DNA of 64,000 nucleotides from Polynucleobacter sp. AP-Elch-400A-B2 (lineage in GTDB: Bacteria > Pseudomonadota > Gammaproteobacteria > Burkholderiales > Burkholderiaceae). The notes under the pieces are model-generated. The model worked only from the letters and a program-made list of their open reading frames with translations. It searched no databases and was not told where the DNA came from. Every line of letters begins with the position of its first letter. Positions within the stretch are counted from its first letter, which is position 1. Position numbers and translations under genes: made by a program. Below, one piece after another: positions 44,434 to 51,842 of the stretch. Location of the stretch: assembly GCF_018688355.1 (NCBI RefSeq), contig NZ_CP061317.1:62001-126000 (forward strand), given 5' to 3'.

Positions 44434-45938
44434 TCCTGTGCGAAGGTGGCATTAAGCCATTCCATCACTCGGTCAAAGCGATAGCGTCTCTGCCGCAAGT
44501 TCCCTTCAAGATCTGTTTCGCTATTAGCAAATGCTTTTCCAGCAGCAAGCAAAGAGCGACGTTGCTGGGTGGTATCAATCTGAATCAGTCGTGGCAAAAT
44601 TTTGGGTAATTCATACCGAATATCCACAACAACACAGTGATCATGCTGCAGTTGACTGACATCACACAATAAAAACTCGGCTTTACTCAAATCAAATTGA
44701 TTAGCAATCACGAGCCTATGACAGAGCAGAATCCACTCAGCATCTAGCTGATGTTCTGCATGATGGTTTAAGGCTTTCTCAGCATAAGTCGCTAGCTCAT
44801 ACCAACCATTTTGCTTCGGGTTGGGCGCACTCTCTAAAACCTTGCTCAACAACTCTTTCGCTTCTGCTACACCTTGTTGTTGTGCCTGCCATATCCAATA
44901 GGAGGCCTGTAGTCCACGAACTTTCTCTGCGACCTTCTCACGCTTACGCCAGAGACTGGCGCCTCGTCTGAACTGGGCTTGGGCATGGCCTAAATCTGCC
45001 GCACGATCAAAGCAGCGATCGCTTTCAGCGGCGCTGTATCCAGAGAACTGGGGGCGTCGGTAGATCTCGCCTAATGCAAACCAAGCATTACGATCCCCAT
45101 CTTTAGCTGCTAACTCTAGCCAGTAGGCTGCTTTCTTAAGAGAAGCATTAGATTTGGTAGCAGGCTCGCCAGGATTATTTTCAAGCGACTGCGCTGTATT
45201 TAATTGCGCCAACCGTAAACCCAGTGTGAGCTTAGCAATGGTGAGTCCAAGCTCCGCAGCTTGTATTAGCGCCGCTTCATTCTGTTCGGAGAGCCAAGAA
45301 TCCCAGAGAGAAGAGAGGGTCTCATCCTTAGGTTGTAATTTAATGAGCAGTTCTTTTGCGGATGTGGTGAACGGTGTTTCTGAATCCGCTAAATTCAGTA
45401 GAAATTCTTTAGCGAGTTTTTGTAACGCCGAAAGATCACGAACACGATGAACGCCGTTACCTCCAACGCTAACGACATCGTCACTGTCACCACTATCTTG
45501 CTTTGAGATCCAAATCGCTAGTTCTGATTGCAGCTCTCTTTTGCTTGGGTCAAGAAGTAGGTCTGCTAGTTGCCATTGCGCAGCATCACTTGCACCCATA
45601 TTTGCTTTAGCGATTCTCCAGAATGATTGCCACCCAAAAGAAAAGGCTGGTGAATGCAAGGTGTCTTGCAAAGGTACTACAGAGATTTGCCTCAAAATCC
45701 CCAGTATTTCCGGAGAAGCGTAAGCCAGCTCAGGCGTTTCTGTATTGGCAGAGCTCAATTGGCTAACTAATTGATTTTGAATGGATAAATAGGATTTCTC
45801 TAACCAAATTAATGCATTAGCTGGTTGAATCGGGGTTTTAAATGCCCCAGTCAAATAGGCAGACGCTAAATTTTGTTGTGCGGATACATCACCCAATCGC
45901 GCAGATTGGAGGATTTTTAAGAATTCACGGCTTGCCAT
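44418..45938 (-). CDS. Sel1-repeat (TPR-like) protein of unknown function
   Basis: The 506-residue protein has no signal peptide or membrane segment and is rich in helices. Sel1-like repeats are visible around residues 270-370: KKAAYWLELAAKDGDRNAWF, then CFDRAADLGHAQAQFRRGAS and SYWIWQAQQQGVAEAKELL. Others are near the N-terminus (QQNLASAYL). Such repeats bind partner proteins; the partner is unknown. The gene marks the left side of the accessory region and converges on tatC with a 16-base overlap. Confidence 0.8.
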   Translation of the reverse strand: MASREFLKILQSARLGDVSAQQNLASAYLTGAFKTPIQPANALIWLEKSYLSIQNQLVSQLSSANTETPELAYASPEILGILRQISVVPLQDTLHSPAFSFGWQSFWRIAKANMGASDAAQWQLADLLLDPSKRELQSELAIWISKQDSGDSDDVVSVGGNGVHRVRDLSALQKLAKEFLLNLADSETPFTTSAKELLIKLQPKDETLSSLWDSWLSEQNEAALIQAAELGLTIAKLTLGLRLAQLNTAQSLENNPGEPATKSNASLKKAAYWLELAAKDGDRNAWFALGEIYRRPQFSGYSAAESDRCFDRAADLGHAQAQFRRGASLWRKREKVAEKVRGLQASYWIWQAQQQGVAEAKELLSKVLESAPNPKQNGWYELATYAEKALNHHAEHQLDAEWILLCHRLVIANQFDLSKAEFLLCDVSQLQHDHCVVVDIRYELPKILPRLIQIDTTQQRRSLLAAGKAFANSETDLEGNLRQRRYRFDRVMEWLNATFAQDQALA

Positions 45939-46060
45939 ATGACAATTTTGGCATCTAAGCCCCTCAAAAGACAGAAATCAAAGCCCTTGTTGCCCTGATA
46001 CAACGAAGAAAGCCAAAAAACTGCCTTTTGACAAGCAAAAACAACTCCTAATTGCCCTTA

Positions 46061-46075
46061 CCCCCAGTCTGGGGG
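46061..46075. promoter_or_regulatory. GC-rich palindrome upstream of the first porin
   Basis: CCCCCAG-T-CTGGGGG is a perfect dyad of seven-base arms with one central base, 71 bases before the porin start codon, in a mostly AT-rich region. It could be an operator or part of a stem-loop. TTGACA at 46028-46033 nearby might be a -35 box, but a matching -10 is not clear. Confidence 0.4.
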
Positions 46076-46146
46076 ATCAATACAAGCAAAATTCATGAGT
46101 CCCAGATTTATTTGGGCAATACTTTCAATTTATGGAGATTTAAAGA

Positions 46147-47442
46147 ATGAAAAAATCGCTATTAGCAGTTGCAGCAATCGGCGCATTTGCGTCAGCAGCT
46201 CAAGCTCAGTCCTCAGTAACCGTATACGGTATCTTGGACGTTGGTTTTGTTGGTACGCATTACAACGGTACTGCTGCAGGACCTAACACTGCAACTACCG
46301 GTAACACTAACGCAGCTGTCCCTGGCGGCGCTCCTAACGTAAATGCTAGTTCAGCTGGTTTTGGCCAGTCTGCTGAATCTACAAGCCGTTTAGGTTTCAA
46401 AGGTAAAGAAGATTTGGGCGGTGGCTTGAATGCAATCTTTACTGTTGAGACAGCAATTGATCCAGATGGCAAGGCAAACGCATTCCAATTTAACCGTCAA
46501 ACATTTGCTGGCTTAAGCAAAAATGGTTTAGGTTCAACAACAATTGGTACACAGTACACACCAATTTTTGATGTAATGGCAACAACTGATGCTGCTGGTA
46601 TGAACAACTTGGCAGGTAATGCTGTATATGCTACAAACGTTCAATCATCTACTGGTACATATAACACTGGTTTAGGTGGATTTGCGTCTACTACAGCTAC
46701 TGCATCTACAGGCGGTCCTATCAGCATTAATGCAAACAGCGGTGCATATGTAACACGTGTATCAAATGCGTTGAAGGTGCAATCTGAGCGTATTGGCGGT
46801 CTGCAAGGTCAGGCTTTCTATGCACAGTCAAACAATAGCCAATCAGGTACCACTGGTGGTATTTCTGGTGCAAACAACAACACTATGTTTGGCTTTAATG
46901 CTGACTACGTATGGAATAAGTTAAACGTTGTAGCTGCTTACCAATCTTTCAGAGCGCAACAAGGTACATTAGCAAATGCTGCTGGTTCTTCAAACACTAG
47001 CGGCTTAATTTTAGCTAACGGAACAGCAGGTCTTTTTGGCAATAACGCTAGTGATGCACAGACATATGCTGCTGCAACATATGACTTTGGTATCGTCAAA
47101 ACTTATGCTCAGTACATCACACGTAAAGTTTTCTCAACTGCTGATAGCAACTTCCAAACTCAACGTGCTGCTTATCAGCTAGGTGCTAAGAGCTTCATCA
47201 CACCAACTATCTCTGTATATGCAACATACGGTTTGGGTAAATCAAGCTATGCGCAAGCAGGCACAGCTTATGCCAACTTCCGCACAATGCAAGTTGGTAC
47301 TGATTACTACCTCAGCAAGCGTACAAACTTGTACGTAGCTTATGGTTCATTTAATCAGTCAAGCCCTAACTCAGCAGCTGTTCCTACCATTTCAAGCTTG
47401 TCAGGTATGAACTACGCTACTGGTATCCGTCACACTTTCTAA
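46147..47442 (+). CDS. Gram-negative porin (OmpC-like), copy A
   Basis: The 431-residue outer-membrane protein has a signal peptide MKKSLLAVAAIGAFASAAQA and a 16-strand-type porin pattern, ending in the aromatic terminal residue of GIRHTF, which is needed for outer-membrane insertion. Beta-strand stretches match copy B (48877-50130) closely, while loop regions differ. The mature chain begins QSSVTVYGILDVGFVG. AGGAG-like GGAGAT lies upstream. It is convergent with copy B, with the recombinase gene between. Confidence 0.93.
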   Translation: MKKSLLAVAAIGAFASAAQAQSSVTVYGILDVGFVGTHYNGTAAGPNTATTGNTNAAVPGGAPNVNASSAGFGQSAESTSRLGFKGKEDLGGGLNAIFTVETAIDPDGKANAFQFNRQTFAGLSKNGLGSTTIGTQYTPIFDVMATTDAAGMNNLAGNAVYATNVQSSTGTYNTGLGGFASTTATASTGGPISINANSGAYVTRVSNALKVQSERIGGLQGQAFYAQSNNSQSGTTGGISGANNNTMFGFNADYVWNKLNVVAAYQSFRAQQGTLANAAGSSNTSGLILANGTAGLFGNNASDAQTYAAATYDFGIVKTYAQYITRKVFSTADSNFQTQRAAYQLGAKSFITPTISVYATYGLGKSSYAQAGTAYANFRTMQVGTDYYLSKRTNLYVAYGSFNQSSPNSAAVPTISSLSGMNYATGIRHTF

Positions 47443-47449
47443 TTTAACG

Positions 47450-47463
47450 CTAGCGCAAGCTAG
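47450..47463 (+). repeat. CTAGC hairpin just after porin A
   Basis: CTAGC-GCAA-GCTAG begins seven bases after the stop codon. Copy B carries the same element (CTAGC-GTAA-GCTAG read in its direction, 48856-48869) at the same distance from its stop, so similarity of the copies extends beyond the coding ends. It may be a recombination site, an RNA-stability hairpin or simple paralogy. Confidence 0.45.
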
Positions 47464-47480
47464 TTAAAGTTGGAAATATT

Positions 47481-47507
47481 AAAACCACCCTTCGGGGTGG
47501 TTTTTTT
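47481..47507 (+). terminator. Intrinsic terminator of porin A
   Basis: Arms AAAACCACCC and GGGTGGTTTT with a TTCG loop are followed by TTT. It ends the porin A transcript before the recombinase gene. Confidence 0.85.
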
Positions 47508-47616
47508 ATGAAAATTTTTTATTTTCAATCTTATTTCTATTGGTGAAAATTATCCTAAATACTGATATAAATTTTTGTAACTAGATTGTACAAATACATC
47601 AAATTGAGCATCAAAA

Positions 47617-48795
47617 ATGAAATGTATTTATAACCCCCCCCCAAATGATCATCTAGCTGCAAATGATGAATTTATGTGTGGCTCTAAGCACAGCCTTAAT
47701 CTCTCGCCCATTCAATCTAGTCAGGTTACTCAGTGGCCTAAAGTAGGATTTGAATGGGCCTCACCGCCGTTAAATAAACCCCCTCAGCTGGTGTTATTTG
47801 ATGAAGTTGCAGATAAGGCGCTTCAGAGAGAAATCTCTAAGCATGTCCAAGGAGAGATCACCCTACAAACCCTAGGTATGTTTAAGAGTCGACTTAGAGC
47901 TAAGTTGCTTCCTTACTTTCGTGGGTGCTTAATTAATAAAATTGGGTATGAGCAGATAGCTGAATTTGTAAATTACCTGCATCAGGCCAAGATTAGGCCT
48001 GTAACCATTAAGCAGTATTTGGGCTTACTCAAGCGAATCTTAACCCTAGCCTTAGAACAGGAGTTAATTTATAAAATCCCACTGTTTCCTAAAATGAAGG
48101 CAAAAAGCATTCCAAGGGGAAGTTTTACATGCAACGAATATAGGCAAATACTGAGAGCTAGTAGAGGCTTATGTGACCCCAATACCCTTGTCTCAAAAAA
48201 TCACAGAGTAACTGCAGGCGGTGCATATAAAGTACGCGATACAGTTCCTGTAGAGATGACATGGTTAATACAGTTCATGGTGAACTCATTTATTAGACCT
48301 GTGGATATAAAGCTAATTAAACATAAACATGTGGAATCGGTCTCGGGAATTAATACTTATTTGCGGCTGAACTTGCCAAAAACAAAGGGGCACTCAGGGC
48401 AGATTGTTACCTTGAGTTCTGCAAAATATGTCTATGACCGTTTGAAGTGTTACCAGGTCTCTAGGGGATATGGCAATTCCGAGGACTTCTTATTTTTGCC
48501 GGAGGCTAAGGATCGGCAGGGCGCTATTCAGCTGATTACAACCCATTTCAGAAAAATACTTAAAAGTGCTAATGCAACATTAGGGCAAGAGGGTCAGAAT
48601 CGAACCTTGTACAGCCTGAGACACACCGCCATTACTTTTAGACTGCTTTATGGTAGGGGCATTGATTTGCTTACGCTTGCAAGAAATGCCCGAACATCAG
48701 TAGAAATGATTGAAAGATTTTATTCATCCAACTTAACAGCTGAGATGAATATAGAAATGCTCCAATCCAAGAGAACAACACGTTCACTAAAGTGA
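47617..48795 (+). CDS. Tyrosine recombinase / integrase between the two porins
   Basis: The 392-residue protein is a tyrosine recombinase, which breaks and rejoins DNA via a Tyr-DNA intermediate. A SAM-like DNA-binding domain covers about residues 80-155; the catalytic domain has R227 (FIRPVDI), K257 (PKTKGHSG), R335-H336 (YSLRHTAIT) and Y369 (MIERFYS). The first box II His is Tyr (Y332), and the LGH box is replaced by ARNARTS. No ribosome binding site precedes ATG 47617, and codons 6-9 contain a C9 run; ATG 47674 (residue 20) could restart. It has no phage genes nearby. Confidence 0.85.
   Translation: MKCIYNPPPNDHLAANDEFMCGSKHSLNLSPIQSSQVTQWPKVGFEWASPPLNKPPQLVLFDEVADKALQREISKHVQGEITLQTLGMFKSRLRAKLLPYFRGCLINKIGYEQIAEFVNYLHQAKIRPVTIKQYLGLLKRILTLALEQELIYKIPLFPKMKAKSIPRGSFTCNEYRQILRASRGLCDPNTLVSKNHRVTAGGAYKVRDTVPVEMTWLIQFMVNSFIRPVDIKLIKHKHVESVSGINTYLRLNLPKTKGHSGQIVTLSSAKYVYDRLKCYQVSRGYGNSEDFLFLPEAKDRQGAIQLITTHFRKILKSANATLGQEGQNRTLYSLRHTAITFRLLYGRGIDLLTLARNARTSVEMIERFYSSNLTAEMNIEMLQSKRTTRSLK
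47634..47642 (+). repeat. C9 homopolymer in the recombinase start region
   Basis: Nine C in a row span codons 6-9 of the recombinase (Asn then three Pro). In an AT-leaning region such runs are prone to slippage; one base gained or lost would shift the frame 17 bases after the start codon. Confidence 0.85.
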
Positions 48796-48800
48796 CCAAG

Positions 48801-48830
48801 AAAAAACCCACTGTGTTGCCACAGTGGGTT
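48801..48830 (-). terminator. Intrinsic terminator of porin B, also behind the recombinase
   Basis: Arms AACCCACTGTG and CACAGTGGGTT with a four-base loop; on the minus strand a run of T follows. It ends porin B transcription and could also attenuate plus-strand readthrough from the recombinase, whose side has only AATTTA. Confidence 0.85.
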
Positions 48831-48855
48831 AATTTAATGCCAGACTAATCATCAA

Positions 48856-48869
48856 CTAGCTTACGCTAG
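48856..48869 (-). repeat. CTAGC hairpin just after porin B
   Basis: In the direction of porin B this reads CTAGC-GTAA-GCTAG, seven bases after the stop codon. It matches the element after porin A with one loop difference and lies in inverted orientation to it, so both elements flank the recombinase gene and the two terminators. Confidence 0.45.
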
Positions 48870-48876
48870 CATCGAA

Positions 48877-50130
48877 TTAGAAAGTGTGACGGATACCAGT
48901 AGCGTAGTTCATACCTGACAAGCTAGAAACTGTTGAAACAGCTGCTGAGTTAGGGCTTGACTGGTTAAATGCACCGTATGCTACGTACAAATTTGTACGC
49001 TTGCTCAAGTAGTAATCAGAACCAACCTGCATTGTACGGAAGTTAGCGTAAGCTGAACCAGCTTGCGCATAGCTTGATTTACCCAAACCGTATGTTGCAT
49101 ATAGAGAGATAGTTGGTGTGATGAAGCTCTTAGCACCTAACTGATATGCAGTACGTGAAGTTCCGAAGTTGTTGTCGACAGCTGCGAACGCTTTGTTTGT
49201 AATGTACTGAGCGTAACCCTTAACGATGCCAAAGTCATATGTTGCAGCAGCATAGGTTGAGTTGTTGCTACCGTTAGTACCAAAGTCCGCCGCAGTACCG
49301 CCAGGTGCTTTGAAGCCAGAAGTAGGAATTGCAGCAGTACCGTTGATTGCTCTAAAAGACTGGTAAGCAGCCACAACGTTTAACTTGTTCCAAACGTAAT
49401 CAGCATTAACACCAAAAGCTGTATTGTTATTGTTGCCGCCGTTGTAAGCTGCATTAGTTTGGCTTTGGTTAGCTTGTGCATAGAACGCTTGAACTTGCAC
49501 ACCAGCCATACGATCAGACTGGAGCTTCAATGCATTTGAAGCGCGTGTTACATATGCGCCGCTTGGTGCGTTGAAACTTGTTGGAGCAGAACCTGAACTT
49601 GTGTAAGCAGTAACGCCATCGTTGTAAGTGCCGGTAGAAGATTGCAAGTTACCTGTGTAAACAGCGTTACCTGTCAAGTTGTTCATGCCAGCAGCATCTG
49701 TAGTAGCCATTACATCAAAAATTGGTGTGTACTGAGTACCTAGTGTTGCCTTACCCAAACCAGACTTGCTTAAACCAGCAAATGTTTGACGGTTAAATGC
49801 GAAAGCAGAAGCCGCTTGATTTGGGCTAAGTGCTGTCTCAACAGTAAAGATTGCAGCTAAACCGCCACCTAAATCTTCAGAGCCTTTAAAGCCAATACGG
49901 CTTGTGGATTCGGCAGACTGACCAAAACCAGCTGAGCTAGCGTTTACTGATGGGGATCCAGCTATACCTGTACCAACGTTAGCGGCGTTAACTGTACCAG
50001 CAGAAGTACCGTTGTAATGTGAACCAACAAAACCAACGTCCAAGATACCGTATACGGTTACTGAGGACTGAGCTTGAGCTGCTGACGCAAATGCGCCGAT
50101 TGCTGCAACTGCTAATAGCGATTTTTTCAT
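48877..50130 (-). CDS. Gram-negative porin (OmpC-like), copy B
   Basis: The 417-residue porin shares the signal peptide and first 36 residues of copy A exactly, as well as the C-terminal half with few changes (FRTMQVGSDYYLSKRTNLY; SSLSGMNYATGIRHTF). Differences cluster in loops, for example around residues 37-60 and in the segment before TYAAATYDFGIVK. It is inverted relative to copy A. Its upstream region shares only about the last 20 bases before the ATG with copy A, so the two may be regulated differently. Confidence 0.93.
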   Translation of the reverse strand: MKKSLLAVAAIGAFASAAQAQSSVTVYGILDVGFVGSHYNGTSAGTVNAANVGTGIAGSPSVNASSAGFGQSAESTSRIGFKGSEDLGGGLAAIFTVETALSPNQAASAFAFNRQTFAGLSKSGLGKATLGTQYTPIFDVMATTDAAGMNNLTGNAVYTGNLQSSTGTYNDGVTAYTSSGSAPTSFNAPSGAYVTRASNALKLQSDRMAGVQVQAFYAQANQSQTNAAYNGGNNNNTAFGVNADYVWNKLNVVAAYQSFRAINGTAAIPTSGFKAPGGTAADFGTNGSNNSTYAAATYDFGIVKGYAQYITNKAFAAVDNNFGTSRTAYQLGAKSFITPTISLYATYGLGKSSYAQAGSAYANFRTMQVGSDYYLSKRTNLYVAYGAFNQSSPNSAAVSTVSSLSGMNYATGIRHTF

Positions 50131-50299
50131 TCTTTAAATCTCCATAAACTAAGGAATGAAGACTTAAAGACTTTGAAATCACAATTTGCTATTAAGGTTG
50201 GTGGGAATCTTTATGAAGAAAGCCACTACTGATTACCAATGTTTGATAGTATGGTTGGATGCCTAAAGCTACTACTAGTACAACATTATTGAGTCAGCA

Positions 50300-50653
50300 G
50301 TGAAGCAGGACCTCCTTGGAGATGTATATTTCCGATTTTTGCGGCTCTTAACGATCTTAGAGGCAACGCCGACATTCCCGTGTTTAGATTCTGTCGAGAG
50401 AAGGTTGCTTGAATTTATTGCGATGCACGAAAGTGTTGGCCGTGGTCCACTTGTCAGTGAGACAATTTATTCAAGTGATATCGGGTCTCCAGCAACCTTG
50501 CATCGTCGGATTGCTGTATTGAAAAAACATGAGCTGCTTCGTTATGGTGATGATATTGATGGCCGTAAAAAGTACCTTGAACTAACACCTAAAGCAAAGA
50601 GCTACTTTGCAGAGCTTGGGAAATGCATCCTCAAGTCTGCAAAAGTGACTTAA
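50300..50653 (+). CDS. Small winged-helix transcriptional regulator (MarR-like)
   Basis: The 117-residue protein, from GTG 50300, has a winged helix-turn-helix: ERRLLEFIAMHE, then a recognition helix region SSDIGSPATLHRRIAVLKKHELL, and a wing YGDDIDGRKKYLELTPK. The size and the pattern fit a MarR/winged-helix single-domain protein; no ligand domain is present. It is divergent from porin B across 169 bases, which suggests, but does not show, control of a porin. Confidence 0.75.
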   Translation: MKQDLLGDVYFRFLRLLTILEATPTFPCLDSVERRLLEFIAMHESVGRGPLVSETIYSSDIGSPATLHRRIAVLKKHELLRYGDDIDGRKKYLELTPKAKSYFAELGKCILKSAKVT

Positions 50654-50670
50654 TCTCTTTTCAGGCGCCT

Positions 50671-51093
50671 TTATTTCTTCAGACTATCCCTAATTTCTCT
50701 AAGTAGGGCAATGTCTTCAGGCGTTGCTGGCGCTGGCGGCGCATCCATGATCCGCACTTTATTGATGATTTTTACCATCTGGAAAATCACAAAGGCCAGG
50801 AGGATGAAATTTATTGAGATGGTGATGAAGTTGCCATAGGCAAAAATCGGTACCCCAGCCTTTTTTAAGGCATCAAATGTTCTAGGTACACCCTCTGGAA
50901 CGTGTCCCAGAATGACAAAAAGGTTAGTAAAGTCAATATGACCCCCCAAAAGGGTAGAAATCACCGGCATAACAATGTCATTTACCAGGGAGTCGACGAT
51001 TTTCCCGAAGGCGCCGCCAATGATGACACCCACTGCTAGGTCGATGACATTTCCCTTGACGGCAAAGTCCCGAAATTCCTTTAAAACGCTCAT
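50671..51093 (-). CDS. mscL: Large-conductance mechanosensitive channel
   Basis: MscL opens under membrane tension and releases solutes on osmotic down-shock. The 140-residue protein begins MSVLKEFRDFAVKGNVIDLAVGV, the first helix with GGAFGKIVDSLVNDIVMP, and has a second helix (about 75-98) and a cytoplasmic C-terminal helix. Length matches the family. It is convergent with the winged-helix gene. Confidence 0.97.
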   Translation of the reverse strand: MSVLKEFRDFAVKGNVIDLAVGVIIGGAFGKIVDSLVNDIVMPVISTLLGGHIDFTNLFVILGHVPEGVPRTFDALKKAGVPIFAYGNFITISINFILLAFVIFQMVKIINKVRIMDAPPAPATPEDIALLREIRDSLKK

Positions 51094-51229
51094 AAATAGC
51101 TTCCTTTTCTCTCAGACTGAGATTAACCCAGAATTAAGCCCATAACTTTGATGCATACCTCATTTTTACTTTAAAATCTTACCTTTAAGCAATTTCCACC
51201 TATTAATGCCCTATCAAGGAATTTTGTAA

Positions 51230-51832
51230 ATGAGTGACAAGCCCAGTATGGATAAGGATCGTCGTAAATGGTTGATCGCTACGTCAGCGGTCGGCGGTGT
51301 TGGTGCAGCTGCAGCCCTTTACCCTTTTGTGGATAGTTTTGAGCCTTCTGAGCGCGCTAAGGCCGCTGGAGCTGCTGTTGAGATTGATATTTCTGGCATG
51401 AAGCCAGATGAGATGAGAATGGCAGAATGGCGCGGTAAGCCGGTATGGGTTGTGCGTCGCACACCAGAGCAGCTTGCTGAATTATCTAAAATTGATGGTG
51501 AATTAGCCGATCCAGATTCTCTGCGTAATCCAGCGCAATACACACCCGAATACGCACAAAACCAATGGCGCTCAATTAAGCCTGAGTACTTTGTTGTAGT
51601 GGGTATTTGTACTCATTTGGGCTGTTCACCATCTGCTAAGTTTGAAGCTGGTGCGCAACCATCCTTGCCAAGTAGCTGGCCAGGAGGCTATTTATGTCCA
51701 TGTCATGGCTCTACATTTGATATGGCCGGCCGTGTATACAAAAACAAACCAGCTCCAGATAACCTTGAAGTGCCGCCACATATGTATTTGAGCGATACCA
51801 AGATTCTGGTTGGCGAAGATAAGAAGGCCTAA
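51230..51832 (+). CDS. petA: Ubiquinol-cytochrome c reductase iron-sulfur (Rieske) subunit
   Basis: PetA accepts an electron from ubiquinol in the bc1 complex. The 200-residue protein has a twin-arginine N-terminus (DRRKWL, residues 10-15) with one membrane anchor, and the Rieske cluster motifs CTHLGC (ligands C127, H129) and CPCHG (C156, H159), with the C132-C158 disulfide pair. petB and petC follow. Confidence 0.98.
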   Translation: MSDKPSMDKDRRKWLIATSAVGGVGAAAALYPFVDSFEPSERAKAAGAAVEIDISGMKPDEMRMAEWRGKPVWVVRRTPEQLAELSKIDGELADPDSLRNPAQYTPEYAQNQWRSIKPEYFVVVGICTHLGCSPSAKFEAGAQPSLPSSWPGGYLCPCHGSTFDMAGRVYKNKPAPDNLEVPPHMYLSDTKILVGEDKKA

Positions 51833-51842
51833 GGAGAGATAA

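Noticed and set aside
47574..47594. TTTGTA/TACAAA inverted arms upstream of the recombinase as a crossover site
   Set aside because: Arms are only six bases with a nine-base spacer in a very AT-rich gap, and no second copy was found near the porins.
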